Assembly: GCF_027594825.1 (NCBI RefSeq)
Contig: NZ_CP088930.1
Coordinates: 4,525,019 to 4,589,018, forward strand
Origin: Serratia liquefaciens
GTDB taxonomy: Bacteria; Pseudomonadota; Gammaproteobacteria; Enterobacterales; Enterobacteriaceae
Direction of reading: 5' to 3'
DNA length: 64,000 bases
The number at the start of each line of letters is the position of its first letter. Within the stretch, counting starts at the first letter, position 1. Position numbers and translations under genes: made by a program. This document shows positions 27,853 through 37,132 of this stretch, piece after piece. The notes under the pieces were generated by a model that ran no database searches, had not been told where the DNA came from, and was given only the letters and a program-made list of their open reading frames with translations.

Positions 27853-28443
27853 TTACTTGCTGGCGACGAAGATACTGCTCATGCTGCGTAGGCGCAGCTT
27901 TTTCATTGCACTGTATTTCTGAGAGAAAATCGTCTTGGGGTGAGTGCCACGCTTTTGGGCAATGTGCAGCAGGCTGTCACCGCGCAACAGGTTGAAGATA
28001 ACGTCGCTTTCCGCTGGGCTAAGCTCGCGAGTTTTCTGCATTTTTATTCCGCCGGGCTCTTTGCTTTCCAGCAGGTTTTGTATTTTTTCCTGCAATGAAT
28101 AAAGTGGAATGCGCGTAGACACCAATTCAACGGAGATGCCCAGGATCGACAATAGTTTCACCACGCGTTCGTCGTCATAAAACACCAACAGGCGCGTTTT
28201 GGAGTTGTATTGCTGATGCAAAGACACCAGGCTTTCAATGACGTTAACGCTTTGTTCCAGATTTTGTGAGGTGAAGATCAGGGCGATGTCGTGCTTAATT
28301 ATTTTTTCCGCCTTGGCGCCACCGTGCATAAAATCTGAAAACAGTCTGATATCGTACTTGCCGTAATGTTTTTTCAGTAACACCGAAAGGCCGACATAGC
28401 TGTACTTACACTCACTAATAACAAGGACATTGTTTTTAGACAT
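27853..28443 (-). CDS. LuxR-type regulator next to the fimbrial operon
   Basis: A 196-residue protein from the ATG at 28443 (a GTG at 28455 is also possible; neither has a strong ribosome site). The N-terminal part is a receiver-like fold without a convincing phospho-acceptor. The C-terminal helix-turn-helix (about 138-190) reads LSPAESDVIFNLLRGDSLLHIAQKRGTHPKTI. It follows the EAL gene by 22 bp in the same operon, divergent from a chaperone-usher operon. The pairing recalls the Klebsiella mrkI/mrkJ regulators beside the type 3 fimbrial genes, although sequence identity to MrkI was not tested. Confidence 0.75.
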   Translation of the reverse strand: MSKNNVLVISECKYSYVGLSVLLKKHYGKYDIRLFSDFMHGGAKAEKIIKHDIALIFTSQNLEQSVNVIESLVSLHQQYNSKTRLLVFYDDERVVKLLSILGISVELVSTRIPLYSLQEKIQNLLESKEPGGIKMQKTRELSPAESDVIFNLLRGDSLLHIAQKRGTHPKTIFSQKYSAMKKLRLRSMSSIFVASK

Positions 28444-28465
28444 AATGGCAAACACCCATAATGAG

Positions 28466-29182
28466 TTAAAAGTATTCAGCTGTAAGAAGCGAGTTCAAAT
28501 CCTTGATGTCGGATTCCTTCCACAGCTTTCCCTGCAGTGCGTAATATGGCATTTCATCCAGCCATTTTTTATGCTCGGGGGTTTCTACCCCTTCAATAAT
28601 TACCTTGTAATGATTAAGGTAAAAAAAGCGCAATAAAGCGCGCATTAAACCTTCGCCGCCAGACTTCTTCATAAAGTCCCATAACAAAAAACGGTCGAGT
28701 TTAACGAAGCGGAACTGGCTGTTATACAACGCGGAGAAACCCGCATAGCCGGAACCAAAATCATCGAGCCAAAATGAATAGCTCTTCAGTGAGGGATCGC
28801 CATGAACACGATCTTTAACCAAGCGGGTTGAGTTCTCACTGATTTCAAAATGAATACAGCGAGTGGCACTGATTCTTTCTGCGAAATGGCTATTGGCCAA
28901 CGACCGCAGTGAATGGTCGTCTACATTCAGCGTAGCTATAACCTGATTCTCATGAAACCAGTGATTATATTTCTCTATCAGACTGACCTGGTCTAACAGA
29001 ATCTCAATTCGGGTCTCGCTATCTGCCGTGCGAAAGAACTGTTCAGGAGAAAAATGCGCATATTCACTATTAAAAGTGAATCGTGATAGACACTCAACGG
29101 CCAGCAATTGTCCGGATTTTGCGAACATTGGCTGGAAAACATAATTAATTCCGTTATTTTTCTCTCTAAAAGAACTGCGCAT
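28466..29182 (-). CDS. EAL-domain c-di-GMP phosphodiesterase-like protein
   Basis: A 238-residue stand-alone EAL domain with no membrane segment. The signature EAL reads ECL (Glu30), but every other residue expected for metal and c-di-GMP handling is present: Asn86, Glu113 (HFEISEN), Asp140-Asp141 (LDDFGSGY), Lys161 (VKLDR), Glu197 (IEGVE) and Gln217 (LQGK). It is therefore probably an active phosphodiesterase, though this needs testing. It is the first gene of an operon with a LuxR-type regulator and is divergent from fimbrial genes, like MrkJ in Klebsiella (also 238 residues as I recall). Likely role: lowering local c-di-GMP to restrain fimbriation. Confidence 0.85.
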   Translation of the reverse strand: MRSSFREKNNGINYVFQPMFAKSGQLLAVECLSRFTFNSEYAHFSPEQFFRTADSETRIEILLDQVSLIEKYNHWFHENQVIATLNVDDHSLRSLANSHFAERISATRCIHFEISENSTRLVKDRVHGDPSLKSYSFWLDDFGSGYAGFSALYNSQFRFVKLDRFLLWDFMKKSGGEGLMRALLRFFYLNHYKVIIEGVETPEHKKWLDEMPYYALQGKLWKESDIKDLNSLLTAEYF

Positions 29183-29698
29183 TCCTCAATCCCTTGATTG
29201 GTATGTAACTTACTGTTTTTTAACTAAAATTAAATCAGGATCAAGCTGTTTATGGGTAAATGTCTTATTTAGCGCGACCCGGTTGTGAAATGTCGCTTAC
29301 AGACCATTTAACGCGCATTTAGTCGTGAAGTCCAAAGGGCTCTAAAAGTAACAAAATGTAAATATATGGAATAATATGCTGTTAATCAGGCCTTAAGGAA
29401 AAATGTCTGACTGCATGACTTTCCAAAACACAGATTATTCCTATTCGATTGAATCGTCAACATCGATCGATAGGTATTTGTTGATAGTTTATTCCTATCA
29501 AGAGGGGTGTTATGAATGTTTTAAACGATTTAACAATAAGAATGCGCTTAGTCTATATTTCGTCCGGCAATGGGTTCATCGAGGCAACACTCCTTTTAAG
29601 CAAGGAGTGCTATCGCTGAGTGTATGCTCAGTGCCGGGGAACTATATATTCGTCTGTCACTGAATCGATTATTTTATTGTTTTTCTATGGAGCTGGAA
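29183..29698. promoter_or_regulatory. 516-bp divergent regulatory region of the EAL-LuxR and fimbrial operons
   Basis: AT-rich region between the EAL gene and the pilin gene. It contains small inverted repeats (GATAGG at about 29470 with CCTATC near 29495; the hairpin at 29588) and no convincing gene. I could not find long inverted repeats of the fimS type that would indicate an invertible promoter. Confidence 0.5.
29588..29609 (+). promoter_or_regulatory. Leader hairpin upstream of the fimbrial pilin gene
   Basis: CACTCCTT (29588-29595) and AAGGAGTG (29602-29609) form a perfect 8-bp stem with a 6-nt loop, about 90 bp before the pilin ATG. The right arm contains AAGGAG. There is no T tract behind it. 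It may be part of the mRNA leader or a regulator site. Confidence 0.45.
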
Positions 29699-30226
29699 AT
29701 GAAAAAAGTATTATTGCCTTTGGCTGCACTGGTATTGTCTGCTACTGCTTATAACGCTACTGCTGCAAGCGGCAACGTTAAATTCACCGGTGAAATCGTA
29801 CAGTCCACCTGTAAAGTTGTTGATAAAGACCAGAATAAAGAAGTTTACCTGGGTAAATATCCTACTACCGCATTCCCAACTTCTGGTTCTACCAGCGGTG
29901 CTAAAGCTTTCGATATTAGCCTGGAGAAATGTGAAGCGGGTAACTACACCCTGCGTTTCGACGGTAACACCCCAGCTGGCCACCCAGAACTGTTGGCTGT
30001 AACTGGCGGCGCAAACGGCGTTGGCGTTGAAATCCTGGATAACAATGGCGCAACTCTGCCAATCTCTCAGGAAGTTGCTACTCCAGCGACCGTTTCTGTT
30101 GCTGCTGACGGCGACAACCCAGGTTCTGCGACTTTCAACCTGCGCGCTCGTTATAAATCTTACCAGGATCTGGTAACTGCGGGTCAGGCAAACTCTAACG
30201 CTACCTTCACCATCGAATACAAGTAA
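29699..30226 (+). CDS. Chaperone-usher fimbrial major subunit
   Basis: A 175-residue pilin with a signal peptide (MKKVLLPLAALVLSATAYNATA). It has the type-1-like fold signs: an N-terminal strand GNVKFTGEIVQSTCKV with the first cysteine, the second cysteine in ISLEKCEAGNYTLRF, and the C-terminal penultimate tyrosine pattern (ATFTIEYK). Start chosen at 29699, with GGAG upstream. First gene of a four-gene operon (pilin, chaperone, usher, adhesin). Codon use looks like that of a highly expressed gene. Confidence 0.88.
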   Translation: MKKVLLPLAALVLSATAYNATAASGNVKFTGEIVQSTCKVVDKDQNKEVYLGKYPTTAFPTSGSTSGAKAFDISLEKCEAGNYTLRFDGNTPAGHPELLAVTGGANGVGVEILDNNGATLPISQEVATPATVSVAADGDNPGSATFNLRARYKSYQDLVTAGQANSNATFTIEYK

Positions 30227-30297
30227 TTTAATTCGCTGGCAGGATAGATAGAGCTATTGGCCACGGACGGCTAAATTCTGAGAGTTGAGATATTCCG

Positions 30298-30981
30298 ATG
30301 AAAAAAGTGCTTTCTTGTATTTTATTCGCGTTTTCCGTAAATGCTTTTGCCGGAATTCAAGTTGATTCAACGCGCGTAATTTATAACAGCGGAAGTAAAT
30401 CCGCATCGCTCTCAATCAGCAATGACAGCGACGACACCTATATGGTGCAGACCTGGTTGGATACTGGCGATTCAAGCCAGATGCCGAAGAATTTACCGAT
30501 CGTGGTCACTCCACCTATTTTAAAACTGGCTGCCAAAAAAGACGCAATTCTGCGCTTTATTTATTCCGGCAGCGGGTTACCGCAGGACAGAGAAAGTCTG
30601 CTCTGGGTAAACGTACAGGAAATTCCGCCAACGCCTAAGCAAGACAACGTGCTGCAGGTGGCGATCCGTACCCGTATCAAACTGTTCTACCGCCCAGAAG
30701 CCTTGAAGGCCAACCTGCAACAGCAGGCAGAGGCACTGAAATGGCAGCGCCAGGGCAGCAATCTGGTGGTGACCAACAACGGTCCGTTGTTTGTGACGCT
30801 GGGCGTTCTGACGCTGAAAAGCGGTGGCAAGAGCTGGAAAGTGAATGCCGACATGGTGAAACCGCAAGATAGCCTGCGGATTGCTCTGCCACAGGGCGCG
30901 CAGTCGGCCAACAATATGTCGTTCACTTATATCAACGATTACGGCGGCCACACCGAGATTAAGAACGTTGCATTAAATTGA
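30298..30981 (+). CDS. Fimbrial periplasmic chaperone, FGS type
   Basis: A 227-residue PapD-like chaperone with a short signal peptide (cleaved after AFA, near residue 18). It has TRVIYNSGSKSASLSISN, PPILKLAAKK, and LLWVNVQEIPP before a short F1-G1 region (short-loop class), and IRTRIKLFYRPEAL. It caps pilin subunits in the periplasm and hands them to the usher encoded 28 bp downstream. Confidence 0.92.
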   Translation: MKKVLSCILFAFSVNAFAGIQVDSTRVIYNSGSKSASLSISNDSDDTYMVQTWLDTGDSSQMPKNLPIVVTPPILKLAAKKDAILRFIYSGSGLPQDRESLLWVNVQEIPPTPKQDNVLQVAIRTRIKLFYRPEALKANLQQQAEALKWQRQGSNLVVTNNGPLFVTLGVLTLKSGGKSWKVNADMVKPQDSLRIALPQGAQSANNMSFTYINDYGGHTEIKNVALN

Positions 30982-31009
30982 TTTAAGCCCTTCAAGGAAT
31001 GAACAAAAA

Positions 31010-33625
31010 ATGGCACATAAAAGAATAACAACCCTCACGCCAAAACGTTTGGTCAGGCTGATTAATGGTGTAATTTATTTTTCTGCGGTGCCATTTTCAT
31101 TCTCTCATATGGCCATGGCGGAGGAGCAGTTCAACACCTCCTTCATCCATGGCGATGACAACATTGCCCAGGTGGCAGCGTTGTCCAGCGGCGATGATAT
31201 CCTGCCAGGTAAATATCCGTTCGATATTTACCTGAACGGACAGCGTATCGATCACCGTGACATCGAATTCAAAAAAGACGCCAAAGACACGCCGGTAACG
31301 CCTTGCCTGACTGCGCAGGATTACCAGGACTACGGTGTAAAACTGCCGGGCGATATGAAAACCGAAGGTGCCGCGCAGTGCTACGCTCTGTCACAGCAAA
31401 TTTCGGGTGCCAAGCTAAGCTATGACGCAGCCATACAGCGTATGGATTTGGAAGTGCCGCAGATATTCCTGGAGCCGCGTCCACAGGGTGCTATCTCGCC
31501 GAAGGTTTACGATCGCGGGATTAACGCCGGTTTCGTTAACTATAACTTCAGCGGCAACCATAATAATTACCGTAATAACGCCAACGATAAAACATCCGAC
31601 TACTACTTCCTGAGCCTGAACAACGGCATCAATGTCGGTAATTGGCGCCTGCGTAACAACTCGACGCTGAATCAGCAGTCGGGTGCCGGCACGCACTGGA
31701 ATACCGTTTCAAGCTGGGCGGAAACCGACATTGTTTCCCTGCGCAGCCGTCTGGTGATTGGCCAGACCAACACCAATAACAATGTATTCGACAGCATTCA
31801 GTTCCGCGGTGTGCAGATTTCCAGCGCCAACGATATGCTGCCAGAAAGCCAGCGCGGTTACGCGCCGGTGGTCCGTGGCGTGGCGTCGACCAACGCCCGC
31901 GTTGAGATCCGCCAAAACGGCTACACCATTTACAGCACCAACGTGCCGCCGGGTCCGTTTGCGCTGACCGACATCTTCCCGAGCACCCTGAGCGGTAACC
32001 TCAACGTCACGGTCATTGAGGCCAACGGTTCAAGAACCTCTTTCGTGGTGCCGTTCTCTTCCGTGCCGAACATGCTGCGCGAAGGGATCTGGGACTACCA
32101 GATGACCGCCGGTAAATACCATGACGGCACCACCAAATACCAGCCAAAGTTTGTGCAAGGCACCTTGTCCCACGGCATGGCGTATGACATCACGCCTTAT
32201 GGTGGGGTACTGGTCGCGGAAAATTACCGTTCGGCGGTAGTGGGCATGGGCAAAAACATGGGTGTCTGGGGGGCAGTTTCCTTCGATATGTCCTATTCCG
32301 ACACCAACTTGGTCAACGGTGACGACAAACAGGGGGAGAGCTTCCGCTTCCTGTACTCCAAATCGCTCAACGACTGGGGCACCGAATTCCAGATCGCCGG
32401 TTACCGTTACTCGACCTCTGGTTACTATGATTTCTCTGATGCGGTTGCGGAACGCGATCGCTATGAAAACGGCGTCTACCGTAACGATTACTACGACGAG
32501 AATGACCGCAATCTGGGCGTGCCGGATTGGGCGGAATCACGTCGCCGTACCTATTACACCAGCCGTTTCAACAACAAACGCCAGCGTGTAGAGTTGTCGA
32601 TCAACCAGCGTATTGCCGGTAACTCAACGCTGTACACCAATATCAGCAACCAGTCATATTGGGGCGGCTCCGGTCAGGATCGTACGGTTCAAACCGGCTT
32701 TAACAGCAGCTACAAAAATATCAGCTACGGCGTGTTCTATCAGGACAGCCGCAGCAACTACGGTTATAAAGATCGCAGCATCAACATGAGCGTCTCTATT
32801 CCGTTCAGCTTCTTCAGCCGCGATTCGTCTGATATGACGGCCAGCTTCAACGCCGGTCACAGCAAGCAGAGCGGTAATACATACAGCGCCGGCCTGAGCG
32901 GCACCGCGCTAGACGATAACCGCCTGAACTATGCGGTGCAAAGTGGCCACGATCGTTACTCCGGCCAAACCAGCTCGGCTAACGTCGGCTACCAGGGCAG
33001 CATGGGTACCGTCAATGCCGGTTACAGCTACAGCAAAGACTATCAGCAGTCTACCCTGGGCGTGTCGGGCGGTATCGTGGCGCACTCCGGCGGCGTAACG
33101 TTGACCCAGCCGCTGCAAAATACCTTTGTGCTGGTAGAGGCCAAAGATGCCAAGGGCGTCCGTCTGGAAAACCAGCCGGGTGTGGCTATCGACCGCTTCG
33201 GTTACGCGGTGATGACTTCGGCCTCACCTTATCGTCACAACCGTGTGGCATTGCGCACCGAAGATATCGGCAATGGCCTGGATATCCCGATGGCGGCCCG
33301 CGACGTGGTACCGACATATGGCGCCATTACCCGCGTGAAATTTGAAACGCATACCGGCCAAAGCCTGCTGGTACACAGTAAACTGTTGGACGGCAGCGTA
33401 CCGCCAATCGGCGCCAACGTGTTTAGCGCCGACGGCAAGAACAACGGTACCGTGGGTACCAATGGGGATATTTATATCTCCGGCGCATCCGCAGGGGATC
33501 GCCTGTTGGTTAAATGGGGCAGCGATGCCGGCGACAGCTGTTCACTGGTGGTGCCGGAACTGAAATCGGCGACCGAACAGCTGATGGGCTATCAGGAACT
33601 TTCGCTGACCTGCGGAAAACCGTAA
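31010..33625 (+). CDS. Fimbrial outer-membrane usher
   Basis: An 871-residue FimD/PapC-family usher. An extended signal sequence is followed by the N-terminal periplasmic domain, the 24-strand barrel and plug region (YSTNVPPGPFALTDIFPS, with the family phrase GNLNVTVIEANGSRTSFVVPFSSVPNMLREG), and C-terminal domains ending with a cysteine pair (DSCSLVVPE ... LSLTCGKP). AAGGA lies upstream of the ATG. It translocates subunits and anchors the fibre. Confidence 0.94.
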   Translation: MAHKRITTLTPKRLVRLINGVIYFSAVPFSFSHMAMAEEQFNTSFIHGDDNIAQVAALSSGDDILPGKYPFDIYLNGQRIDHRDIEFKKDAKDTPVTPCLTAQDYQDYGVKLPGDMKTEGAAQCYALSQQISGAKLSYDAAIQRMDLEVPQIFLEPRPQGAISPKVYDRGINAGFVNYNFSGNHNNYRNNANDKTSDYYFLSLNNGINVGNWRLRNNSTLNQQSGAGTHWNTVSSWAETDIVSLRSRLVIGQTNTNNNVFDSIQFRGVQISSANDMLPESQRGYAPVVRGVASTNARVEIRQNGYTIYSTNVPPGPFALTDIFPSTLSGNLNVTVIEANGSRTSFVVPFSSVPNMLREGIWDYQMTAGKYHDGTTKYQPKFVQGTLSHGMAYDITPYGGVLVAENYRSAVVGMGKNMGVWGAVSFDMSYSDTNLVNGDDKQGESFRFLYSKSLNDWGTEFQIAGYRYSTSGYYDFSDAVAERDRYENGVYRNDYYDENDRNLGVPDWAESRRRTYYTSRFNNKRQRVELSINQRIAGNSTLYTNISNQSYWGGSGQDRTVQTGFNSSYKNISYGVFYQDSRSNYGYKDRSINMSVSIPFSFFSRDSSDMTASFNAGHSKQSGNTYSAGLSGTALDDNRLNYAVQSGHDRYSGQTSSANVGYQGSMGTVNAGYSYSKDYQQSTLGVSGGIVAHSGGVTLTQPLQNTFVLVEAKDAKGVRLENQPGVAIDRFGYAVMTSASPYRHNRVALRTEDIGNGLDIPMAARDVVPTYGAITRVKFETHTGQSLLVHSKLLDGSVPPIGANVFSADGKNNGTVGTNGDIYISGASAGDRLLVKWGSDAGDSCSLVVPELKSATEQLMGYQELSLTCGKP

Positions 33626-33636
33626 AAGGAATGAAT

Positions 33637-34683
33637 ATGTCTTCTTTGTTGTTAAAACATAAAAACCTCGGGCTGGCGGCAGGGCTGCTGGTCACGCTGG
33701 GGACGTTCTCGCAGAGCAGCTTTGCGCTGTCTTGTAAGCAGAATGGCAGCGTCAGTCAGATTATTACGCTGGATAAGCCGATTAAAGTGTCAACCGCTAA
33801 TACGGCGGCGGGGGCCCTGCTGTGGCGCTCGCAAACCTTCACATCGACTTTCCAATGTATCGATGACCGTGATTATCCCAAGGGCGAAAATGCCTATCTT
33901 TATTGGGATCCGAAGAAGGACATGCGCAATATCGACAAGTCTATCGAGGTCGGCGTCAACTACAACAGCGTGGATTATAAGCTGACCAATGGCGCAAGAC
34001 AGGATGTTGGTCCGGGTACACAATGTCGTCCAAATGGTCGCGGTGGTTGTGCCAAACCAGCCCAATCCTTGAGTGTGACGGTGACCTACTCGCTTTATAT
34101 CAAGGCGACAGGGGCTGCACCGCCTGCAGGTGGGAAGATCACCAACAATGGCACTTATTCCGTATTTCAGGTTGATGGGGTCGGCGGTCTCAACAACGTG
34201 GTTGGCAGCAACTTCAATGCCTATATTAACGGGCTGGGAAATATTCAGTTTATTTCCTGCAATCCGAAAATCACCGTAGTGGCTAACAATGGTTCAACAG
34301 TGAATTTTGGCACCATTCCGCGTCAGAATGCGGTAGCTGGCAAGATAGAAAAACAAGTACCGTTCTCGGTCAGCGCCAATATGTCTGATCCGGCTACCGG
34401 TCAGGATTGTAAGGGCGAGACACTGCAGGCCAGTTTCAGCTCCACTTATCCAGTGCAGGACGCTACGACGATCTTGCCAACCAGCGACAGTGGATTTGGT
34501 ATCTTGATTTCGCAGGCGGCGACACCAAACACGCCAATCAAGATGAATTCCCCGGTTGATCTGGGCCTGGTCAATGGTAGCACCGTTGAAAAGAACTTCA
34601 TGGCTAGCCTGAAATGGCTGAATACCAACCCGAAGGTGGGGCCATTCACCGCGTCGGCCAATATCGACGTCACCTTTAAGTAA
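33637..34683 (+). CDS. Fimbrial tip adhesin
   Basis: A 348-residue exported protein with a signal sequence cleaved after SFA (near residue 31). The N-terminal half is a unique Cys-containing lectin-like region; the C-terminal half (from about 205, FISCNPKITVVANNGSTVNFGTI) is a pilin domain. This two-domain form is that of tip adhesins. I start at 33637, where AAGGA is spaced 6 bases upstream; an ATG at 33631 is too close. Receptor unknown. A strong terminator follows. Confidence 0.85.
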   Translation: MSSLLLKHKNLGLAAGLLVTLGTFSQSSFALSCKQNGSVSQIITLDKPIKVSTANTAAGALLWRSQTFTSTFQCIDDRDYPKGENAYLYWDPKKDMRNIDKSIEVGVNYNSVDYKLTNGARQDVGPGTQCRPNGRGGCAKPAQSLSVTVTYSLYIKATGAAPPAGGKITNNGTYSVFQVDGVGGLNNVVGSNFNAYINGLGNIQFISCNPKITVVANNGSTVNFGTIPRQNAVAGKIEKQVPFSVSANMSDPATGQDCKGETLQASFSSTYPVQDATTILPTSDSGFGILISQAATPNTPIKMNSPVDLGLVNGSTVEKNFMASLKWLNTNPKVGPFTASANIDVTFK

Positions 34684-34694
34684 CATTTTGCCGT

Positions 34695-34731
34695 AAAAAA
34701 AGGGGTTCAGCGCAGGCTGAACCCCTTTTTT
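34695..34731. terminator. Strong bidirectional terminator after the fimbrial operon
   Basis: GGGGTTCAGC (34702-34711) and GCTGAACCCC (34716-34725) form a perfect 10-bp stem with a 4-nt loop, with A7 before and T6 after. It serves the fimbrial operon and the convergent AraC-type gene. Confidence 0.93.
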
Positions 34732-34744
34732 AATGCAGCTTCTC

Positions 34745-35203
34745 TCAGTGTTGACCCACCCAGTTGGTGCAAACCTTATCCAGGCATTTACCGGCATACC
34801 ACAGATGCACGCCAGGGGACTCATGGCGATGCCCGTTCAGCGGCTCTATCGGCTGTGGATGCATCTCTGCAACGTCCCAGCGGGTAGTGCGACGGTAAAC
34901 CGCCGGCGTTTTGCCGAACTGTTTCTTAAATGCGCGTGAAAAAGACGGTTGGGAATCAAAATGGAATTGCAGGGCGATGTCGAGAATAGGGCGAGGGGTC
35001 GAACGCAGCGCTTGCGCGGCTTGCGACAGTCGACGCTCGCGGATATAACTGCCTAAAGCATGCCCGGTAGTGCTGCGGAACATCCTTTGCAGGTGCCACT
35101 TGGAGTAGCCTGACTTCGCCGCTACGTTGTCTAACAGTAACGGCTGATCCAGATGGGTTTCAATCCAGTCCAGCAAATCGTGAATGATATTAACGCGATC
35201 CAT
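34745..35203 (-). CDS. AraC-family regulator of the MarA/SoxS/Rob subgroup
   Basis: A 152-residue protein with the two helix-turn-helix motifs of the MarA/SoxS/RamA group near its start (LDNVAAKSGYSKWHLQRMFRS and ILDIALQFHFDSQPSFSRAFKK). It has about 45 extra C-terminal residues that I do not recognise (EMHPQPIEPLNGHRHESPGV). Proteins of this group switch on efflux and stress genes without a ligand domain. It is a single gene, so targets are unknown. Confidence 0.85.
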   Translation of the reverse strand: MDRVNIIHDLLDWIETHLDQPLLLDNVAAKSGYSKWHLQRMFRSTTGHALGSYIRERRLSQAAQALRSTPRPILDIALQFHFDSQPSFSRAFKKQFGKTPAVYRRTTRWDVAEMHPQPIEPLNGHRHESPGVHLWYAGKCLDKVCTNWVGQH

Positions 35204-35358
35204 TGTTTTAGTTCTCCTGCGGGTACGACATTCAGGTCACAGTAGGTAAGAGTAATTATCCAAGCTAGTTCTTTGATAATAGGCCGCGGAGACGGGTTAC
35301 GCAAGTGTTAACCCGGGGGAAAAAGGTGGCTAAACGTGCTCTTTGGGTTGCAGGGATA

Positions 35359-35384
35359 TAAAAAAGGCCGCACGTGGCGGCCTT
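35359..35384 (-). terminator. Rho-independent terminator of mqo
   Basis: On the minus strand, AAGGCCGC-CACGT-GCGGCCTT forms a perfect 8-bp stem followed by TTTTATA, 24 bases after the mqo stop. Confidence 0.85.
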
Positions 35385-35407
35385 GAGCAAAGAGGGAAAG
35401 ATGGGGA

Positions 35408-36985
35408 TCAGTTAGTTTCCGGCTTCACTTCGATATAGTCCAACTGCAACACGCTGCTGGTGTAGCCGCGGATCTTGTTGGTCATTTCAATATCGCCGTT
35501 CAGCTTGTGGCCGTAGGACGGAATGATCTCTTTCAGCTTGCTCTGCCATTCCGGCGTAGCCACTTTATCTTTGAACACGGTTTCCATCAGATGCAACATG
35601 ATCGGTGCTGCCGTCGAGGCACCCGGCGATGCCCCCAGCAGGGCGGCAATGCTGCCGTCTTGGGAACTGACCACTTCGGTACCGAACTGCAGCAAGCCGC
35701 CTTTGTCAGCGTCTTTCTTGATGATCTGCACGCGTTGGCCTGCGGTCCACAGCTTCCAGTCCGCCTGTTTGGCATCAGGGAAATACTCTTTCAGCGCGGC
35801 GAAACGGTCATCGTCGTTCATCATCAACTGACCCACCAGGTATTTCACCAGGTCGAAGTTATCCAGACCGACATGGGTCATTGGCATCAGGTTCGAGGTG
35901 CTCAGGGAGTGCAGCAGGTCGAACAGTGAACCGTTTTTCAGGAACTTGCCGGAGAAGGTAGCGAACGGTCCGAACAGCAAGACACGCTTGCCGTCCAGCA
36001 TGCGGGTATCCAGATGCGGAACCGACATCGGCGGTGAACCTACGCTGGCCAGGCCATAAACCTTGGCCAGGTGTTGGTCAGCGATTTCCGGGTTGGTGGT
36101 GACCAGGAACTGACCGCCGACCGGGAAGGCACCGTAGCCGTCGGCTTCGGGAATGCCGGTTTTCTGCAGCAGCGTCAGAGAAGCACCGCCCGCGCCGATA
36201 AACACGAATTTGGCATTCACGGTGGTTTCTTTACCGTCACGGTTCAGATCGGCCACGGTGACGCGCCAGGTGTTGTCGGCGTTGCGCTTGATATCACGGA
36301 CTTCATGGCTCAGGTTCAGCTTGAAGTTCGGGTTTTTGGTCAGCGTGTCCACCAGTTGGTGGGTGATCACGCCAAAGTTAACGTCGGTACCCAGTGGCAT
36401 GCGGGTCGCAGCAATTTTCTGCGCCGGATCGCGGCCGTTCATTACCAGCGGTGCCCACTGTTTAATCTGGTTAGGGTCTTCTGAGTACTCCATACCACGG
36501 AACAGGGTGCTGTGTTGCAGTGCGGCATAGCGTTTGCGCAGGAAGTTGACGTTGTCGTCACCCCAGACAAAGCTCATGTGCGGCACGCTGTTAATAAAGG
36601 ATTTTGGATCTTTCAGGACGTTATTTTTCACCTGATAAGACCAGAATTGACGAGAGATTTCAAAAGACTCGTTAACCACCACGGCTTTGCTGATGTCGAT
36701 GGTGCCGTCTTTTTTTTCTGGGGTATAGTTCATTTCAGCGAAGGCGGAGTGACCGGTACCGGCGTTATTCCAGCCGTTGGAGCTTTCTTCCGCAACGCCG
36801 TTCATGCGCTCATACATGTCGATGGACCAGTTTGGCTCCAGCTCATGCAGGTAGGTCCCCAGCGTGGCGCTCATGATGCCACCGCCGATCAGTACCACAT
36901 CAACGGACTTATTCTCTTCCGCCGTCGCCTGTTGCGTAACGCCGAACAGGTTCAGACAGAAGATCAGGACGAGTAATTTTTTCAT
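35408..36985 (-). CDS. mqo: Malate:quinone oxidoreductase
   Basis: A 525-residue FAD-dependent membrane-associated enzyme that oxidises malate to oxaloacetate and reduces quinone. It has the FAD-binding start [18 protein letters not shown], the family motif [23 protein letters not shown] and the C-terminal [21 protein letters not shown]. The N-terminus is a hydrophobic, signal-like segment (about 1-22), common in enterobacterial Mqo. An ERIC element lies directly upstream. Confidence 0.95.
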   Translation of the reverse strand: MKKLLVLIFCLNLFGVTQQATAEENKSVDVVLIGGGIMSATLGTYLHELEPNWSIDMYERMNGVAEESSNGWNNAGTGHSAFAEMNYTPEKKDGTIDISKAVVVNESFEISRQFWSYQVKNNVLKDPKSFINSVPHMSFVWGDDNVNFLRKRYAALQHSTLFRGMEYSEDPNQIKQWAPLVMNGRDPAQKIAATRMPLGTDVNFGVITHQLVDTLTKNPNFKLNLSHEVRDIKRNADNTWRVTVADLNRDGKETTVNAKFVFIGAGGASLTLLQKTGIPEADGYGAFPVGGQFLVTTNPEIADQHLAKVYGLASVGSPPMSVPHLDTRMLDGKRVLLFGPFATFSGKFLKNGSLFDLLHSLSTSNLMPMTHVGLDNFDLVKYLVGQLMMNDDDRFAALKEYFPDAKQADWKLWTAGQRVQIIKKDADKGGLLQFGTEVVSSQDGSIAALLGASPGASTAAPIMLHLMETVFKDKVATPEWQSKLKEIIPSYGHKLNGDIEMTNKIRGYTSSVLQLDYIEVKPETN

Positions 36986-37005
36986 TTAATCAAATCTCTT
37001 GTGTG

Positions 37006-37132
37006 TATACCCGTCGCCTTTCAAGTTGCAGCGTTGTTACCTGCACTCGCTCACCCCAGTGACTTACTGAAGTAAGCGCCTGGGGATGAGCGAGCTGGCC
37101 GCCTAGCCGCAACTTGAAATTCATAGGGTATA
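37006..37132. repeat. ERIC element (127 bp) upstream of mqo
   Basis: Terminal inverted repeats TATACCC ... GGGTATA enclose exactly 127 bp, with the ERIC core CCCCAGTGACTTACTGAAGT and AAGCGCCTGGGG. It starts 20 bp upstream of the mqo start codon, so it occupies the mqo leader or promoter region. Confidence 0.93.

Noticed and set aside
29403..29663. 86-codon open frame upstream of the fimbrial pilin gene with an AAGGA-like ribosome site
   Set aside because: The predicted protein has no recognisable features, an odd composition, and lies in the promoter region with regulatory hairpins; likely a chance frame.
29183..29698. Invertible promoter of the fimS type
   Set aside because: No pair of matching inverted repeats at the edges and no recombinase gene next to it.
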